From Candidatus Uhrbacteria bacterium (lineage in GTDB: Bacteria > Patescibacteriota > Patescibacteriia > UBA9934 > GWF2-40-263): a stretch of DNA of 9,829 nucleotides. The notes beneath the pieces were generated by a model that saw nothing but the letters and a program-made list of their open reading frames with translations, was not told the DNA's origin and did not search any database. Made by a program: the position numbers and the translations under genes. Position 1 is the stretch's first letter. The number at the start of each line of letters is the position of its first letter. Shown here piece by piece: positions 1-6,569 of the stretch. Location of the stretch: NCBI GenBank assembly GCA_023246275.1, contig JAHFIS010000014.1:1-9829 (forward strand), given 5' to 3'.

Positions 1-1
1 G

Positions 2-214
2 TCGGACGTGTCGAACACGGCCGGAGAGGTACGCCGGCAGTCGATGCCGGACCCCGCGGCGGTCGCGGCGGTAAAGGAGGGGATGAAGACGCTCGTGACG
101 GGCGCGGCCGACGGGGCAAAAAAGGAGAACGAGACGAACGTGTCGACGGTCGACGCCGTCGCGCAGCTGATGAAAAATGACGTTGAAACGTATGGGCAAG
201 AACCAAAAAATTGA
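2..214 (+). CDS. C-terminal end of an unrecognised protein (partial, runs off left edge)
   Basis: The frame is open from the first bases of the window to a TGA at 212-214, so only about 70 C-terminal residues are visible. A GTG at 8 could be a start, but an open frame running to the edge fits a truncated longer gene better. Third codon positions are strongly G/C-rich until about 170, as in the genes downstream, and drop over the last dozen codons. The peptide is hydrophilic and rich in Ala, Lys and Glu (for example VAAVKEGMKTLVTGAADGAKK), with no motif I recognise. It overlaps gyrA if gyrA starts at 177 or 192, and ends 19 bp before it if gyrA starts at 234. Function unknown. Confidence 0.5.
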   Translation, partial: SDVSNTAGEVRRQSMPDPAAVAAVKEGMKTLVTGAADGAKKENETNVSTVDAVAQLMKNDVETYGQEPKN

Positions 215-2678
215 GCCGGCGCTGGAAGACAACATGCTCGGCAAGATCGAGAACCGCTCGATCGTCGAGGAAATGAACACGAGCTACCTCGACTACGCCA
301 TGAGCGTCATCGTGGGGCGCGCGCTGCCGGACGTCCGCGACGGGCTGAAGCCGGTTCACCGTCGCATTTTGTATTCCATGTGGCAGACCGGGCTCCGCTC
401 GAGCGCCAAGTTCAAGAAGTGCGCCACCGTGGTCGGAGACGTGCTCGGAAAGTACCACCCGCACGGCGACAGCGCCGTGTACGAGTCGCTCGTGCGCATG
501 GCGCAGGATTTCTCGCTGCGCGACCCGCTCATCAAGGGCCAGGGAAACTTCGGCTCCCTCGACGGCGACCGCGCGGCTGCCTACCGCTACACGGAGGCCA
601 AGCTCGCGGGCATCTCGGAGGAACTGCTTTTGGACATTGAGAAGGAAACGGTCGACTTCATCCCCAACTTCGACGGGACCCACAAGGAGCCGAAGGTTCT
701 TCCGGCGAAGCTTCCGAACCTGCTTATCAACGGCACGGTCGGCATCGCGGTGGGCATGGCGTCCAACATCCCGCCGCACAACCTCGGCGAGGTGTGCGAC
801 GCGATCCAGCACCTCATCGAGAACCCGGACGCGACGTCCGACGACCTGACCGCGTTCGTGAAGGGCCCGGACTTTCCGACCGGTGCCATCGTGTATGGCG
901 CGAAGGACCTGAAGCAGGCCTATGCCACGGGGAAGGGCGGCATCGTCGTCCGCGCGAAGACCGAGATCGTGGAGGACAAGAAGGGGAACTTCTCCATCTT
1001 GGTCCACGAGATCCCGTACCAGGTGAACAAGTCCACGCTTCTCGAGCGCATCGCCGACAACGTCCGCGAGAAGAAGATCGAGGGGATCCGCGACCTTCGC
1101 GACGAGTCCAACAAGGACGGCGTCCGCATCGTGATCGAGCTCAAGAAGGACGCGTACCCGAAGAAGGTGCTCAACCGCCTGTACCAAACCACTCAGCTTC
1201 AGGAAAGCTTCCATTACAACGTGCTCGCCCTCGTGGACGGGATCCAGCCGCGAGTTCTTTCTCTCAAGATGATGCTCGAGGAATACCTCAAGCACCGTCG
1301 CGAGGTGGTAAAGCGCCGCACCCAGTACGAGCTCACGAAGGCGCTCGACCGCGCTCATATCTTGGAAGGATTGCGGATCGCGCTCGAGAGCATCGACAAG
1401 ATCATCGCCACGATCAAGAAATCGGCGGACAAGGACGAGGCCAAGGTCAATTTGATGAAGCAGTTCCGGCTGTCGGATTTGCAGGCCACCGCGATCCTCG
1501 AGATGCGCCTGCAGCAGCTGGCGAACCTGGAGCGCATCAAGATCGAGCAGGAATACGACGAGAAGATGAAGCTCATCAAGGAGCTGGAGGCGATCTTGAA
1601 ATCCGAAAAGAAGATGCTCTCGGTCATCGCGGTGGAGGTAAAGGACCTCCGCGCCAAGTACGCCACTCCGCGCCGCACGCAGATCATCTCGGGCGGGGTG
1701 AAGGAATTCTCGATGGAGGACGTCATTCCGGACGTCGCCACGATGCTCATGATCACGCGCGACGGCTACATCAAGCGCATCCCGCCGGACACGTTCAAGA
1801 CGCAGCAGCGCGGAGGGAAGGGCGTCGCCGGAATTACGACGAAGGACGAGGACGTAATCGACCAGGTGTTCACTACCACGACGCACAAGGACCTGCTGTT
1901 CTTCAGCAGCCGCGGCCGCGTGTTCCAGATGAAGGCGTACGACGTCCCGGAGGCGGCGAGCCGCACGGCCAAGGGCCAGGCGCTCGTGAACTTCCTGTCG
2001 CTCGCGCCGGGCGAGAACGTCACCGCGACCCTGTCGATGGACGACATGGAATCGTTCAAGCACCTCCTGATGGTGACCACGAAGGGAACGATCAAGAAGA
2101 CCGACCTGTCGGAATTCGATAACGTGCGCTCGAACGGCCTTATCGCCATCAAGCTCAAGGACAACGACAATCTGCAGTGGGTCCGCCCGACCACCGGGAA
2201 GGACGAGATCGTGCTTGTGTCCGAGGCGGGGCAGGCGATCCGGTTCAGCGAGAAGTCCGTGCGCAGCATGGGCCGCGTGGCCGCCGGCGTGCGCGGAATG
2301 AAGCTGAAGGGGTCGGATACCATCGTCGGAATGGACATCGTCGAGGAGGGGAGCGCAAAGAAGGCCGGCCTGCTGCACCTGCTCATCGTCATGATGAACG
2401 GCTACGGGAAGCGCTCGGACATCACCGAGTTCAAGCTTCAGGGCCGAGGCGGCTCGGGCATCAAGGCCGCCGCCGTCACGAAGAAGACGGGCCAGATCGT
2501 GGCCGGGTTCATCATGAATGCCAAGGACGACCGCGACCTGCTCGTGGTCTCGGAAGCCGGACAGGTGGTCCGCTCCAGCCTCGCGTCGATCTCCGTGCTC
2601 GGACGCGCCACCCAGGGCGTGCGCATCATGCGGTTCAAGAAGGAGAACGACACGGTGGCCACCTCGGTAATTGTGTAG
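177..2678 (+). CDS. gyrA: DNA gyrase subunit A
   Basis: This is the breakage-reunion subunit of DNA gyrase. With GyrB it introduces negative supercoils by passing DNA through a transient double-strand break. Numbering from the ATG at 177, residues 36-64 carry the hallmark SYLDYAMSVIVGRALPDVRD segment. Residues 93-103 hold the quinolone-determining KYHPHGDSAVYE loop; S99 and E103 match E. coli S83 and D87, a sensitive-type pair. The catalytic tyrosine is Y138 (AAAYRYTE). A coiled-coil/tower region spans about 360-490. The six-bladed DNA-wrapping C-terminal domain fills about 515-830 and contains a GyrA-box variant, QQRGGKG, at 543-549. The box favours GyrA over ParC. At 833 residues the length is normal. 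The start is uncertain: ATGs at 177, 192 and 234 all keep the core intact. Only 234 has an SD-like GGAAG a few bases upstream and avoids overlapping the preceding frame. Confidence 0.96.
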   Translation: MTLKRMGKNQKIEPALEDNMLGKIENRSIVEEMNTSYLDYAMSVIVGRALPDVRDGLKPVHRRILYSMWQTGLRSSAKFKKCATVVGDVLGKYHPHGDSAVYESLVRMAQDFSLRDPLIKGQGNFGSLDGDRAAAYRYTEAKLAGISEELLLDIEKETVDFIPNFDGTHKEPKVLPAKLPNLLINGTVGIAVGMASNIPPHNLGEVCDAIQHLIENPDATSDDLTAFVKGPDFPTGAIVYGAKDLKQAYATGKGGIVVRAKTEIVEDKKGNFSILVHEIPYQVNKSTLLERIADNVREKKIEGIRDLRDESNKDGVRIVIELKKDAYPKKVLNRLYQTTQLQESFHYNVLALVDGIQPRVLSLKMMLEEYLKHRREVVKRRTQYELTKALDRAHILEGLRIALESIDKIIATIKKSADKDEAKVNLMKQFRLSDLQATAILEMRLQQLANLERIKIEQEYDEKMKLIKELEAILKSEKKMLSVIAVEVKDLRAKYATPRRTQIISGGVKEFSMEDVIPDVATMLMITRDGYIKRIPPDTFKTQQRGGKGVAGITTKDEDVIDQVFTTTTHKDLLFFSSRGRVFQMKAYDVPEAASRTAKGQALVNFLSLAPGENVTATLSMDDMESFKHLLMVTTKGTIKKTDLSEFDNVRSNGLIAIKLKDNDNLQWVRPTTGKDEIVLVSEAGQAIRFSEKSVRSMGRVAAGVRGMKLKGSDTIVGMDIVEEGSAKKAGLLHLLIVMMNGYGKRSDITEFKLQGRGGSGIKAAAVTKKTGQIVAGFIMNAKDDRDLLVVSEAGQVVRSSLASISVLGRATQGVRIMRFKKENDTVATSVIV

Positions 2679-2682
2679 TATA

Positions 2683-2709
2683 AACGGCCCGACCATGCGT
2701 CGGGCCGTT
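2683..2709 (+). terminator. Hairpin between gyrA and the phosphotransferase gene
   Basis: A perfect 10-bp stem (AACGGCCCGA at 2683-2692 with TCGGGCCGTT at 2700-2709) encloses a 7-nt loop and begins 5 bp after the gyrA stop. It has no proper U-run: CTGAT follows. The next start codon lies only 5 bp beyond the stem. It may be a weak terminator or attenuator, or a structure that restrains translation of the downstream gene. Confidence 0.6.
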
Positions 2710-2714
2710 CTGAT

Positions 2715-3734
2715 ATGCCCAAGCTGGAACTTCACCAACCGATCGACTGGCCGCGCCTCCACGAGAAGCTCGGGAGCTTTTTCCGTCTCGGAGACATTCG
2801 GGGCGTTTCCTTGGTGCACGGGGGGTACATGAGCCAAAATTTTCGGGTAGAGGCCGGGGAGGGGGTCTTCTTTCTCAAGCAGTACCGCAACCGGATGAGC
2901 GCGGGGGTGTACGAGGTGAAGGACTCGGAGGAATTCTTCGCGCTCAAGGGGCTTCCCGTCATCCTTCCCGTGCGCGACGCGTACGGGCGCGACGCCTTCT
3001 GGATCGACGGCAACTGGTACAGCCTGTTTCCGTTCGTCGAAGGAATCCTGCCGTCGCCCGAAACCATGCCCCCGAAGGTGTTCGCGTCGCTCGGAGCGAT
3101 GCTCGGACGGCTGCACGCGGCGGGGCACGACCTGCCCGGCTCGTACCACCACTCTCTCCACGCGTGGGACCGCCGCGGATTTGCCATGGAATTCGTGGAG
3201 CTGGAGAAGGAGCTGCTTTCCAGGGCCAGCCTGACGGCCTTGGAGCGCCGCATGCTCGATGTGCTTCGGCTGAAGTCGCGTCTGGTGGAACGAAACGAGG
3301 CGACCGTCTCGGATTTCGGGCTCGCGTTCGACTGCCTTCTCCACGGCGACTTCATCTACCAAAACGTGTTCGTGGACGCGGCGGGCGAAATCACCCACAT
3401 TTTCGACTTTGAGAAGACGTGCGTCGGACCGTCCTCGTATGAGCTTGCGCGCAGCCTGTTTCTGACCTGCTTCGACGGCGGTTGGAACGACGAGAACTTC
3501 GAGCATGCCCGTTCCATGCTTCGGGCCTACCGCGCGGAATGGCCGATCGCGTTCGACGAGTTCCATGCCGGGGCGCGGATGTACGCCATCAGCCTGTTCC
3601 ACATGACCTGGATCGAGGCGCGTTCGATTCTGTACCGCAATGACGAGAGCGTCCCGATCTACGAGCGCCACGCGAGGCGCGTCGAGATGCTGAGCGGCGA
3701 CGTGCTTCCGATCTGCGAGCGTCTGTTTGCTTGA
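2715..3734 (+). CDS. APH/CotS-family phosphotransferase (aminoglycoside phosphotransferase-like kinase)
   Basis: This is a small-molecule kinase of the APH/choline kinase/HSK2 fold, 339 residues, a usual length for the family. The nucleotide-binding lobe includes the glycine turn VHGGYMSQNFRV (34-45) and the presumed ATP-binding lysine K55 in FFLKQY. The linker and start of the C-lobe show the typical LGAMLGRLHAAG helix (126-137). The catalytic loop is HGDFIYQNVF (210-219), with the base D212 and metal ligand N217. The second metal site is DFE at 231-233. All key residues are present, so the enzyme should be active. The substrate cannot be read from sequence: homoserine, choline, a sugar, an aminoglycoside or a protein are all possible for the fold. 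Translation begins at GATATG with no Shine-Dalgarno sequence, directly behind a hairpin. It may be read through from gyrA. Confidence 0.88.
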   Translation: MPKLELHQPIDWPRLHEKLGSFFRLGDIRGVSLVHGGYMSQNFRVEAGEGVFFLKQYRNRMSAGVYEVKDSEEFFALKGLPVILPVRDAYGRDAFWIDGNWYSLFPFVEGILPSPETMPPKVFASLGAMLGRLHAAGHDLPGSYHHSLHAWDRRGFAMEFVELEKELLSRASLTALERRMLDVLRLKSRLVERNEATVSDFGLAFDCLLHGDFIYQNVFVDAAGEITHIFDFEKTCVGPSSYELARSLFLTCFDGGWNDENFEHARSMLRAYRAEWPIAFDEFHAGARMYAISLFHMTWIEARSILYRNDESVPIYERHARRVEMLSGDVLPICERLFA

Positions 3735-3759
3735 CGCCTTCGTCCGATCCCGGTACGGT
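3731..3759 (+). promoter_or_regulatory. Possible sigma70-type promoter for the nucleotidyltransferase gene
   Basis: TTGACG (3731-3736), overlapping the preceding stop codon, is followed after exactly 17 bp by TACGGT (3754-3759). The -10 match is poor, and the element runs into the terminator stem. A separate promoter is nevertheless plausible because this gene has its own strong ribosome binding site. Weak evidence. Confidence 0.3.
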
Positions 3760-3780
3760 GATTCTACCTCACCGTTCTTT
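3755..3780 (+). terminator. Weak intrinsic terminator after the phosphotransferase gene
   Basis: A 7-bp stem (ACGGTGA at 3755-3761 with TCACCGT at 3769-3775) encloses a 7-nt loop. An interrupted T-rich run, TTCTTT, follows. It begins about 20 bp after the stop codon of the phosphotransferase gene. Confidence 0.5.
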
Positions 3781-3823
3781 CCGCTCAATCCACCCGTTGT
3801 CGTGAGGAGGTGCCAAAACAGCC

Positions 3824-3830
3824 AAGGAGG
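3824..3830 (+). promoter_or_regulatory. Strong Shine-Dalgarno (AAGGAGG) that fixes the start at 3836
   Basis: AAGGAGG lies 5 bp upstream of the ATG at 3836. A second near-perfect site, AGGAGGTG (3805-3812), lies 19 bp further upstream with no start codon at a useful distance. The two share the pattern AGGAGG-(2-3 nt)-CCA, so they look like a small local duplication. Confidence 0.85.
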
Positions 3831-3835
3831 CGACC

Positions 3836-4720
3836 ATGGGATTTCTCTATTCTCTGGACCGCGTCCGGCGTGGCGCGATTCCGACCCTGTCCGCGTTCGC
3901 GGTTCTGCGCGATGCCATCACGGCGGAGCTTCGCGCCGCCTCTCCGGCGATCGTCGCCGGATCGGTGTACGGCTCGTCGGTGCGCGGGGACGTCAGCGTC
4001 CGCAGCGACATGGACCTGTTCCTGGTGTATGAGACCGCGGAGCGAAACCGCGTGAGCCAGATGCTTCGTCGTCTCGACGACCAGGCGCGGGCCGCGCACA
4101 TCTCGCTGCATGCGAGCATCCACTCGGTGGACGCCGCGGCGCAGACGGACCGGTACGGCCCGTCATTCCTCCAGACCTGGGAGCGGATGCGTACCGCCGG
4201 CCTGCTGGTCGGCGAGCCGGAACGCTACTACCGTGCTCTCTTTCCGTACGACGTGCGGTCGGAGATGAGCCACAAGATCCAGCGATACCTGGGAAAGGTC
4301 CGCCGGCAGCACCGTCAGTTCGCCAATGCGCGGCGTTCCAGCGGCTGGCTCGGACGACAGCTGGAACAGTGGTACGCCCAGTCCGTGCGTCCCGCCCACG
4401 TCTACGTCAACGTCGCCAGGTGGCTTCTGCTCTGGCGTGACGGTACGCTTCGGGACGACGGCAAGTACGCCGTCGTTCGCCGGGTGCTCGCCTCCAATGA
4501 GTTCGCGGCGATTCACGAGACGCTCGAGATCGTTCGGGACCTGGATTCCGGATACAACCGGTTCCTTCAGCAGGTCCGTCGGGGATCGATCTCCGGCAAG
4601 GCATACAACCGTCGCGTCCGCGTCCTGCTCGACATTCTGATGCCGGCGAACGTTTTCCTGCTCACGGAGGCCCATCGCCTCACGGCAGGAAATCCATGCT
4701 CGCTTGTCGTCGCCGCCTGA
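3836..4720 (+). CDS. MNT-type nucleotidyltransferase domain protein with helical C-terminal domain
   Basis: This is a 294-residue protein of the polymerase-beta nucleotidyltransferase superfamily. Residues 42-64 hold the signature GSVYGSSVRGDVSVRSDMD: the GSxxRG turn at 46-51 and the metal-binding pair D58/D60 in SDMD, followed by a beta strand LFLV. The third carboxylate usually comes from the next strand. Here that strand, around ISLHASIHSV (89-98), offers H92 or H96 and no Asp until D99. The C-terminal half (about 140-290) is predicted to be helical and basic. The segment ARWLLLWRDGTLRDDGK (194-210) recalls the HEPN or substrate-binding helical domains that accompany such enzymes, but I see no RxxxxH HEPN catalytic motif. 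It could modify a small molecule such as an aminoglycoside, or a protein or RNA; the substrate is unknown. The gene is monocistronic, with its own Shine-Dalgarno sequence and a terminator built into its stop codon. Confidence 0.8.
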   Translation: MGFLYSLDRVRRGAIPTLSAFAVLRDAITAELRAASPAIVAGSVYGSSVRGDVSVRSDMDLFLVYETAERNRVSQMLRRLDDQARAAHISLHASIHSVDAAAQTDRYGPSFLQTWERMRTAGLLVGEPERYYRALFPYDVRSEMSHKIQRYLGKVRRQHRQFANARRSSGWLGRQLEQWYAQSVRPAHVYVNVARWLLLWRDGTLRDDGKYAVVRRVLASNEFAAIHETLEIVRDLDSGYNRFLQQVRRGSISGKAYNRRVRVLLDILMPANVFLLTEAHRLTAGNPCSLVVAA

Positions 4721-4737
4721 CCCCGTCAGGCGTTTTT
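4714..4737 (+). terminator. Intrinsic terminator overlapping the nucleotidyltransferase stop codon
   Basis: A perfect 8-bp stem (CGCCTGAC at 4714-4721 with GTCAGGCG at 4725-4732) has a 3-nt CCC loop and is followed by TTTTT (4733-4737). The TGA stop at 4718-4720 lies inside the left arm, so the terminating ribosome overlaps the hairpin. Confidence 0.88.
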
Positions 4738-4757
4738 CATTCGCCCGGCCGCTCTCC

Positions 4758-4786
4758 TTGACCGTTTTCCTGGCGTTTGTTATAGT
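4758..4786 (+). promoter_or_regulatory. Sigma70-type extended -10 promoter for rpmF
   Basis: TTGACC (4758-4763), a 17-bp spacer, then TATAGT (4781-4786) preceded by TGT (4778-4780), which gives an extended -10. Transcription should start near 4793 and leave a leader of about 60 nt before the rpmF ATG. The region sits just behind the terminator of the preceding gene and is AT-richer than its surroundings. Confidence 0.8.
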
Positions 4787-4853
4787 CCTGCTGATCTTTA
4801 ATCCTATTTACCTTCGAATTTCGGTTTTCGATCTTCGAGTTTTCCTCAAGAAT

Positions 4854-5183
4854 ATGGGCCTTCCCGGACATCGTCGTACATCCTCCCACAAGCGCCGACG
4901 CGCCTCCCACTTTGCGCTCGCGAAGTCGGTTTCCGGCGTGTGCGACAAGTGCAAGCAGCCGATTTTGCCGCATCGCGCGTGCAAGACCTGCGGGTTTTAC
5001 AAGGGCCGCACGGTCGTCGACAAGACCCGCGACTCTCTCCGCGTCGCCAAGCGCATCGCGGCCAAGCGCCCGGTGGCCGCCGTGAAGAAGGCGAAGGTGG
5101 CTAAGGAGCCCAAAGAGGCAAAGGTGGCGAAGGTCGCCGAAGCCCACGACCACGAGGACCACACCGGCCACGACCACGCATAA
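4854..5183 (+). CDS. rpmF: 50S ribosomal protein L32 with an extended Lys/His-rich tail
   Basis: L32 is a small zinc-ribbon protein of the large ribosomal subunit. Numbering from the ATG at 4854, residues 1-20 (MGLPGHRRTSSHKRRRASHF) match the L32 N-terminus. Two CxxC pairs, C30/C33 and C43/C46, form an intact Cys4 zinc ribbon (CDKC, CKTC), followed by GFYKGRTVVD. A longer reading frame begins upstream at 4704, but this start matches the family and lies behind a clear promoter. It has no good Shine-Dalgarno sequence. L32 is normally about 55-65 residues; here about 45 extra residues follow. Positions 71-96 are Lys/Ala/Val/Pro-rich with KVAK-like repeats, and the end is a five-histidine run of alternating H/D/E residues (98-108). 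The tail is unusual and could bind rRNA (basic part) or metal (histidine part); both are inference. A terminator hairpin follows, then nusB. Confidence 0.92.
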   Translation: MGLPGHRRTSSHKRRRASHFALAKSVSGVCDKCKQPILPHRACKTCGFYKGRTVVDKTRDSLRVAKRIAAKRPVAAVKKAKVAKEPKEAKVAKVAEAHDHEDHTGHDHA

Positions 5184-5189
5184 TTTTGA

Positions 5190-5217
5190 AAAAGGCATGG
5201 CGATAGCCGTGCCTTTT
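5190..5217 (+). terminator. Terminator/attenuator hairpin after rpmF
   Basis: A 12-bp stem with one G-U pair (5190-5201 with 5206-5217) encloses a 4-nt GATA loop and starts 6 bp after the rpmF stop. The left arm begins AAAA and the right arm ends CCTTTTG, so the U-run is inside the stem. nusB begins 57 bp later, so this may attenuate rather than fully separate rpmF from nusB-rnc. I see no convincing separate nusB promoter. Confidence 0.75.
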
Positions 5218-5274
5218 GTGGTAACATCCACTTAGCCACTTTAGTCCCATTCGCCCTTTTAGCCCTTTCACGAT

Positions 5275-5748
5275 ATGTCCAACCGCCACCTGGCCCGAAC
5301 CATCGCCATGCAATCCTTGTACCAGTGGGACTTCCTTGGTCAGGACGACGCGCGCCTTCCCGAGGTGATTGCCTTCAATCGCTCCGAGTTTGCGCCGGAC
5401 TTCGACGATGGCGGGTTCGTCGAAAGCTTGGTGGACGGAACGCTTCAAAACCGTCCGGCCATCGACGGAATCATCACCAAGTTCGCGCCCGACTGGCCGC
5501 TCGACGCGATCACCATCATCGACCGCAACATCCTGCGCCTCGGCTGCTACGAGCTGAAGTTTTCGGAAACCGTTCCGAGCAAGGTGGCCATCAACGAGGC
5601 GATCGAGCTTGCCAAGAGTTTCGGCGGGGAAGCGTCCGGCCGCTTCGTGAACGGCGTGCTCGGCGCAATTTACAAGGACATGGTCGCGAAGAACGAGCTG
5701 AAGGAGGCGGACAAGATCGTCCCTAAGAAAAAGGAAGAACCCGCATAG
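5275..5748 (+). CDS. nusB: Transcription antitermination factor NusB
   Basis: NusB binds boxA RNA together with NusE/S10 and supports processive transcription of rRNA operons. The protein is 157 residues, slightly longer than the usual 140-150 because of a charged lysine-rich C-terminal tail (from about 138). The N-terminal helix SNRHLARTIAMQSLYQWDF (2-20) carries the basic residues of the boxA-binding face. The conserved DRNILRLGCYEL (83-94) and VPSKVAINEAIELAKSF (100-116) followed by SGRFVNGVLG are diagnostic of the NusB fold. The start is CGATATG with no Shine-Dalgarno sequence. The stop is 3 bp before rnc, so the two are probably co-transcribed. An rpmF-nusB-rnc order links ribosome parts, rRNA transcription and rRNA processing. 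Confidence 0.95.
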   Translation: MSNRHLARTIAMQSLYQWDFLGQDDARLPEVIAFNRSEFAPDFDDGGFVESLVDGTLQNRPAIDGIITKFAPDWPLDAITIIDRNILRLGCYELKFSETVPSKVAINEAIELAKSFGGEASGRFVNGVLGAIYKDMVAKNELKEADKIVPKKKEEPA

Positions 5749-5751
5749 CCT

Positions 5752-6441
5752 ATGCCACCAATTGAGAAGCTCGAACAAACGCTCGGCGTGTCGTTTCTGA
5801 ACAAGGACACGCTGCGCCAGGCGCTTGTTCACCGGTCGTATCTGAACGAACATCCCGACTTCGCGCTCGGCCATAACGAGCGCCTCGAGTTTTTGGGCGA
5901 CGCGGTCGTCGAGCTCGTGGTCACCGAGCACCTGTATCACAACTATGAGAACCCGGAAGGCGACCTCACCAACTGGCGGGCGAGCCTCGTGAACGCGGAC
6001 ATGATGTCGGGCATCTGCGAGTCGCTCGGGGTCGACGATTATCTCTATCTCTCCCGCGGCGAATCCAAGGACGCCAAGTCCAAGGCTCGCCGTTACATCC
6101 TCGCCAACGCCTTCGAGGCGATCATCGGCGCGATCTATCTCGATCGCGGCTTGGAGGAGGCCAAGCAGTTCATCCTGCGGACCGTCGTGTCGAAGCTGCC
6201 GAGCATCCTCGAGGACCGCTCGTACGTCGATCCGAAGAGCCGGTTCCAGGAGGCCGCCCAGGAAAAGACCGGCATCACTCCGAGCTACCGCGTGCTTTCC
6301 GAAGAGGGCCCGGACCATGCGAAGATCTTCCAAGTCGGAATCTATCTCGACAAGGAGCAGGTGGCGGTCGGAACCGGAACGAGCAAGCAGGAGGCGCAAG
6401 TGGCGGCCGCCGCGGCCGGTGTGAAGAAGAAGGGATGGTAA
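5752..6441 (+). CDS. rnc: Ribonuclease III
   Basis: RNase III is an endonuclease that cuts double-stranded RNA, including rRNA precursors; it acts as a dimer. The 229-residue length is typical. The nuclease domain (about 5-150) has the signature HNERLEFLGDAVVELVV (41-57) with acidic residues E43, E46 and D50. The distal catalytic helix reads YILANAFEAIIGAIYLD (115-131). E122 matches the essential E117 of E. coli, but N119 stands where E. coli has D114. The double-stranded RNA-binding domain occupies about 158-227 (DPKSRFQEAAQEKTG ... GTGTSKQEAQVAAAAAG). It starts 3 bp after nusB, consistent with translational coupling; the only purine-rich stretch upstream is too distant for a normal Shine-Dalgarno. 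A strong bidirectional terminator follows. Confidence 0.97.
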   Translation: MPPIEKLEQTLGVSFLNKDTLRQALVHRSYLNEHPDFALGHNERLEFLGDAVVELVVTEHLYHNYENPEGDLTNWRASLVNADMMSGICESLGVDDYLYLSRGESKDAKSKARRYILANAFEAIIGAIYLDRGLEEAKQFILRTVVSKLPSILEDRSYVDPKSRFQEAAQEKTGITPSYRVLSEEGPDHAKIFQVGIYLDKEQVAVGTGTSKQEAQVAAAAAGVKKKGW

Positions 6442-6452
6442 ATGATTGATAG

Positions 6453-6484
6453 AAAAATCACCCAGATATCTCTGGGTGATTTTT
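6453..6484. terminator. Bidirectional terminator shared by rnc (+) and tRNA-Arg (-)
   Basis: A perfect 14-bp stem (AAAAATCACCCAGA at 6453-6466 with TCTGGGTGATTTTT at 6471-6484) has a 4-nt loop. It gives a T5 run in either direction: after rnc on the plus strand and after tRNA-Arg on the minus strand. Its last base pair includes the final A of the tRNA-Arg CCA end. Confidence 0.92.
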
Positions 6485-6560
6485 GGTGCGGACGGAGGGA
6501 CTCGAACCCCCGACATCCTGGTTCGAAGCCAGGCACTCTATCCAGCTGAGCTACGTCCGC
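6484..6560 (-). tRNA. tRNA-Arg (anticodon UCG), CCA encoded
   Basis: Read on the minus strand, a complete cloverleaf runs from 6560 down to 6488 for the paired body. The 7-bp acceptor is GCGGACG/CGTCCGC and the D-arm is GCTC...GAGT. The anticodon stem is CCTGG/CCAGG around the loop CTTCGAA, giving anticodon TCG at 6526-6524. The T-arm is GGGGG-TTCGAGT-CCCTC with one G-U pair. The discriminator is A (6487) and CCA is encoded (6486-6484). It reads CGA and possibly other CGN codons. The transcript probably starts only about 2-3 nt before the mature 5' end. Confidence 0.97.
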
Positions 6561-6569
6561 CTGCGACGG

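Noticed and set aside
794..2122. A 442-codon plus-strand frame inside gyrA
   Set aside because: It is an out-of-frame reading of gyrA with low-complexity Arg/Gly/Pro composition and no independent start signals.
2695..2829. Short frame from an ATG in the hairpin loop before the phosphotransferase
   Set aside because: The start is buried in a stable stem-loop, there is no ribosome binding site, and the peptide overlaps the kinase gene out of frame.
3810..4055. 81-codon frame beginning at GTG 3810 behind the first AGGAGG
   Set aside because: The Shine-Dalgarno overlaps the GTG, the translation is Arg/Ser-rich shadow sequence of the nucleotidyltransferase, and no family is evident.
4704..4853. 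N-terminal extension of L32 with a hydrophobic segment (LSLTVFLAFVIVLLIF)
   Set aside because: This stretch contains the preceding terminator and the rpmF promoter. The family start matches ATG 4854. The apparent membrane helix is promoter DNA read as protein.
5101..6516. A long minus-strand open frame (471 codons) opposite nusB and rnc
   Set aside because: It mirrors the two clearly identified plus-strand genes. GC-rich coding DNA commonly leaves the antisense frame open, and the translation has no recognisable domains.
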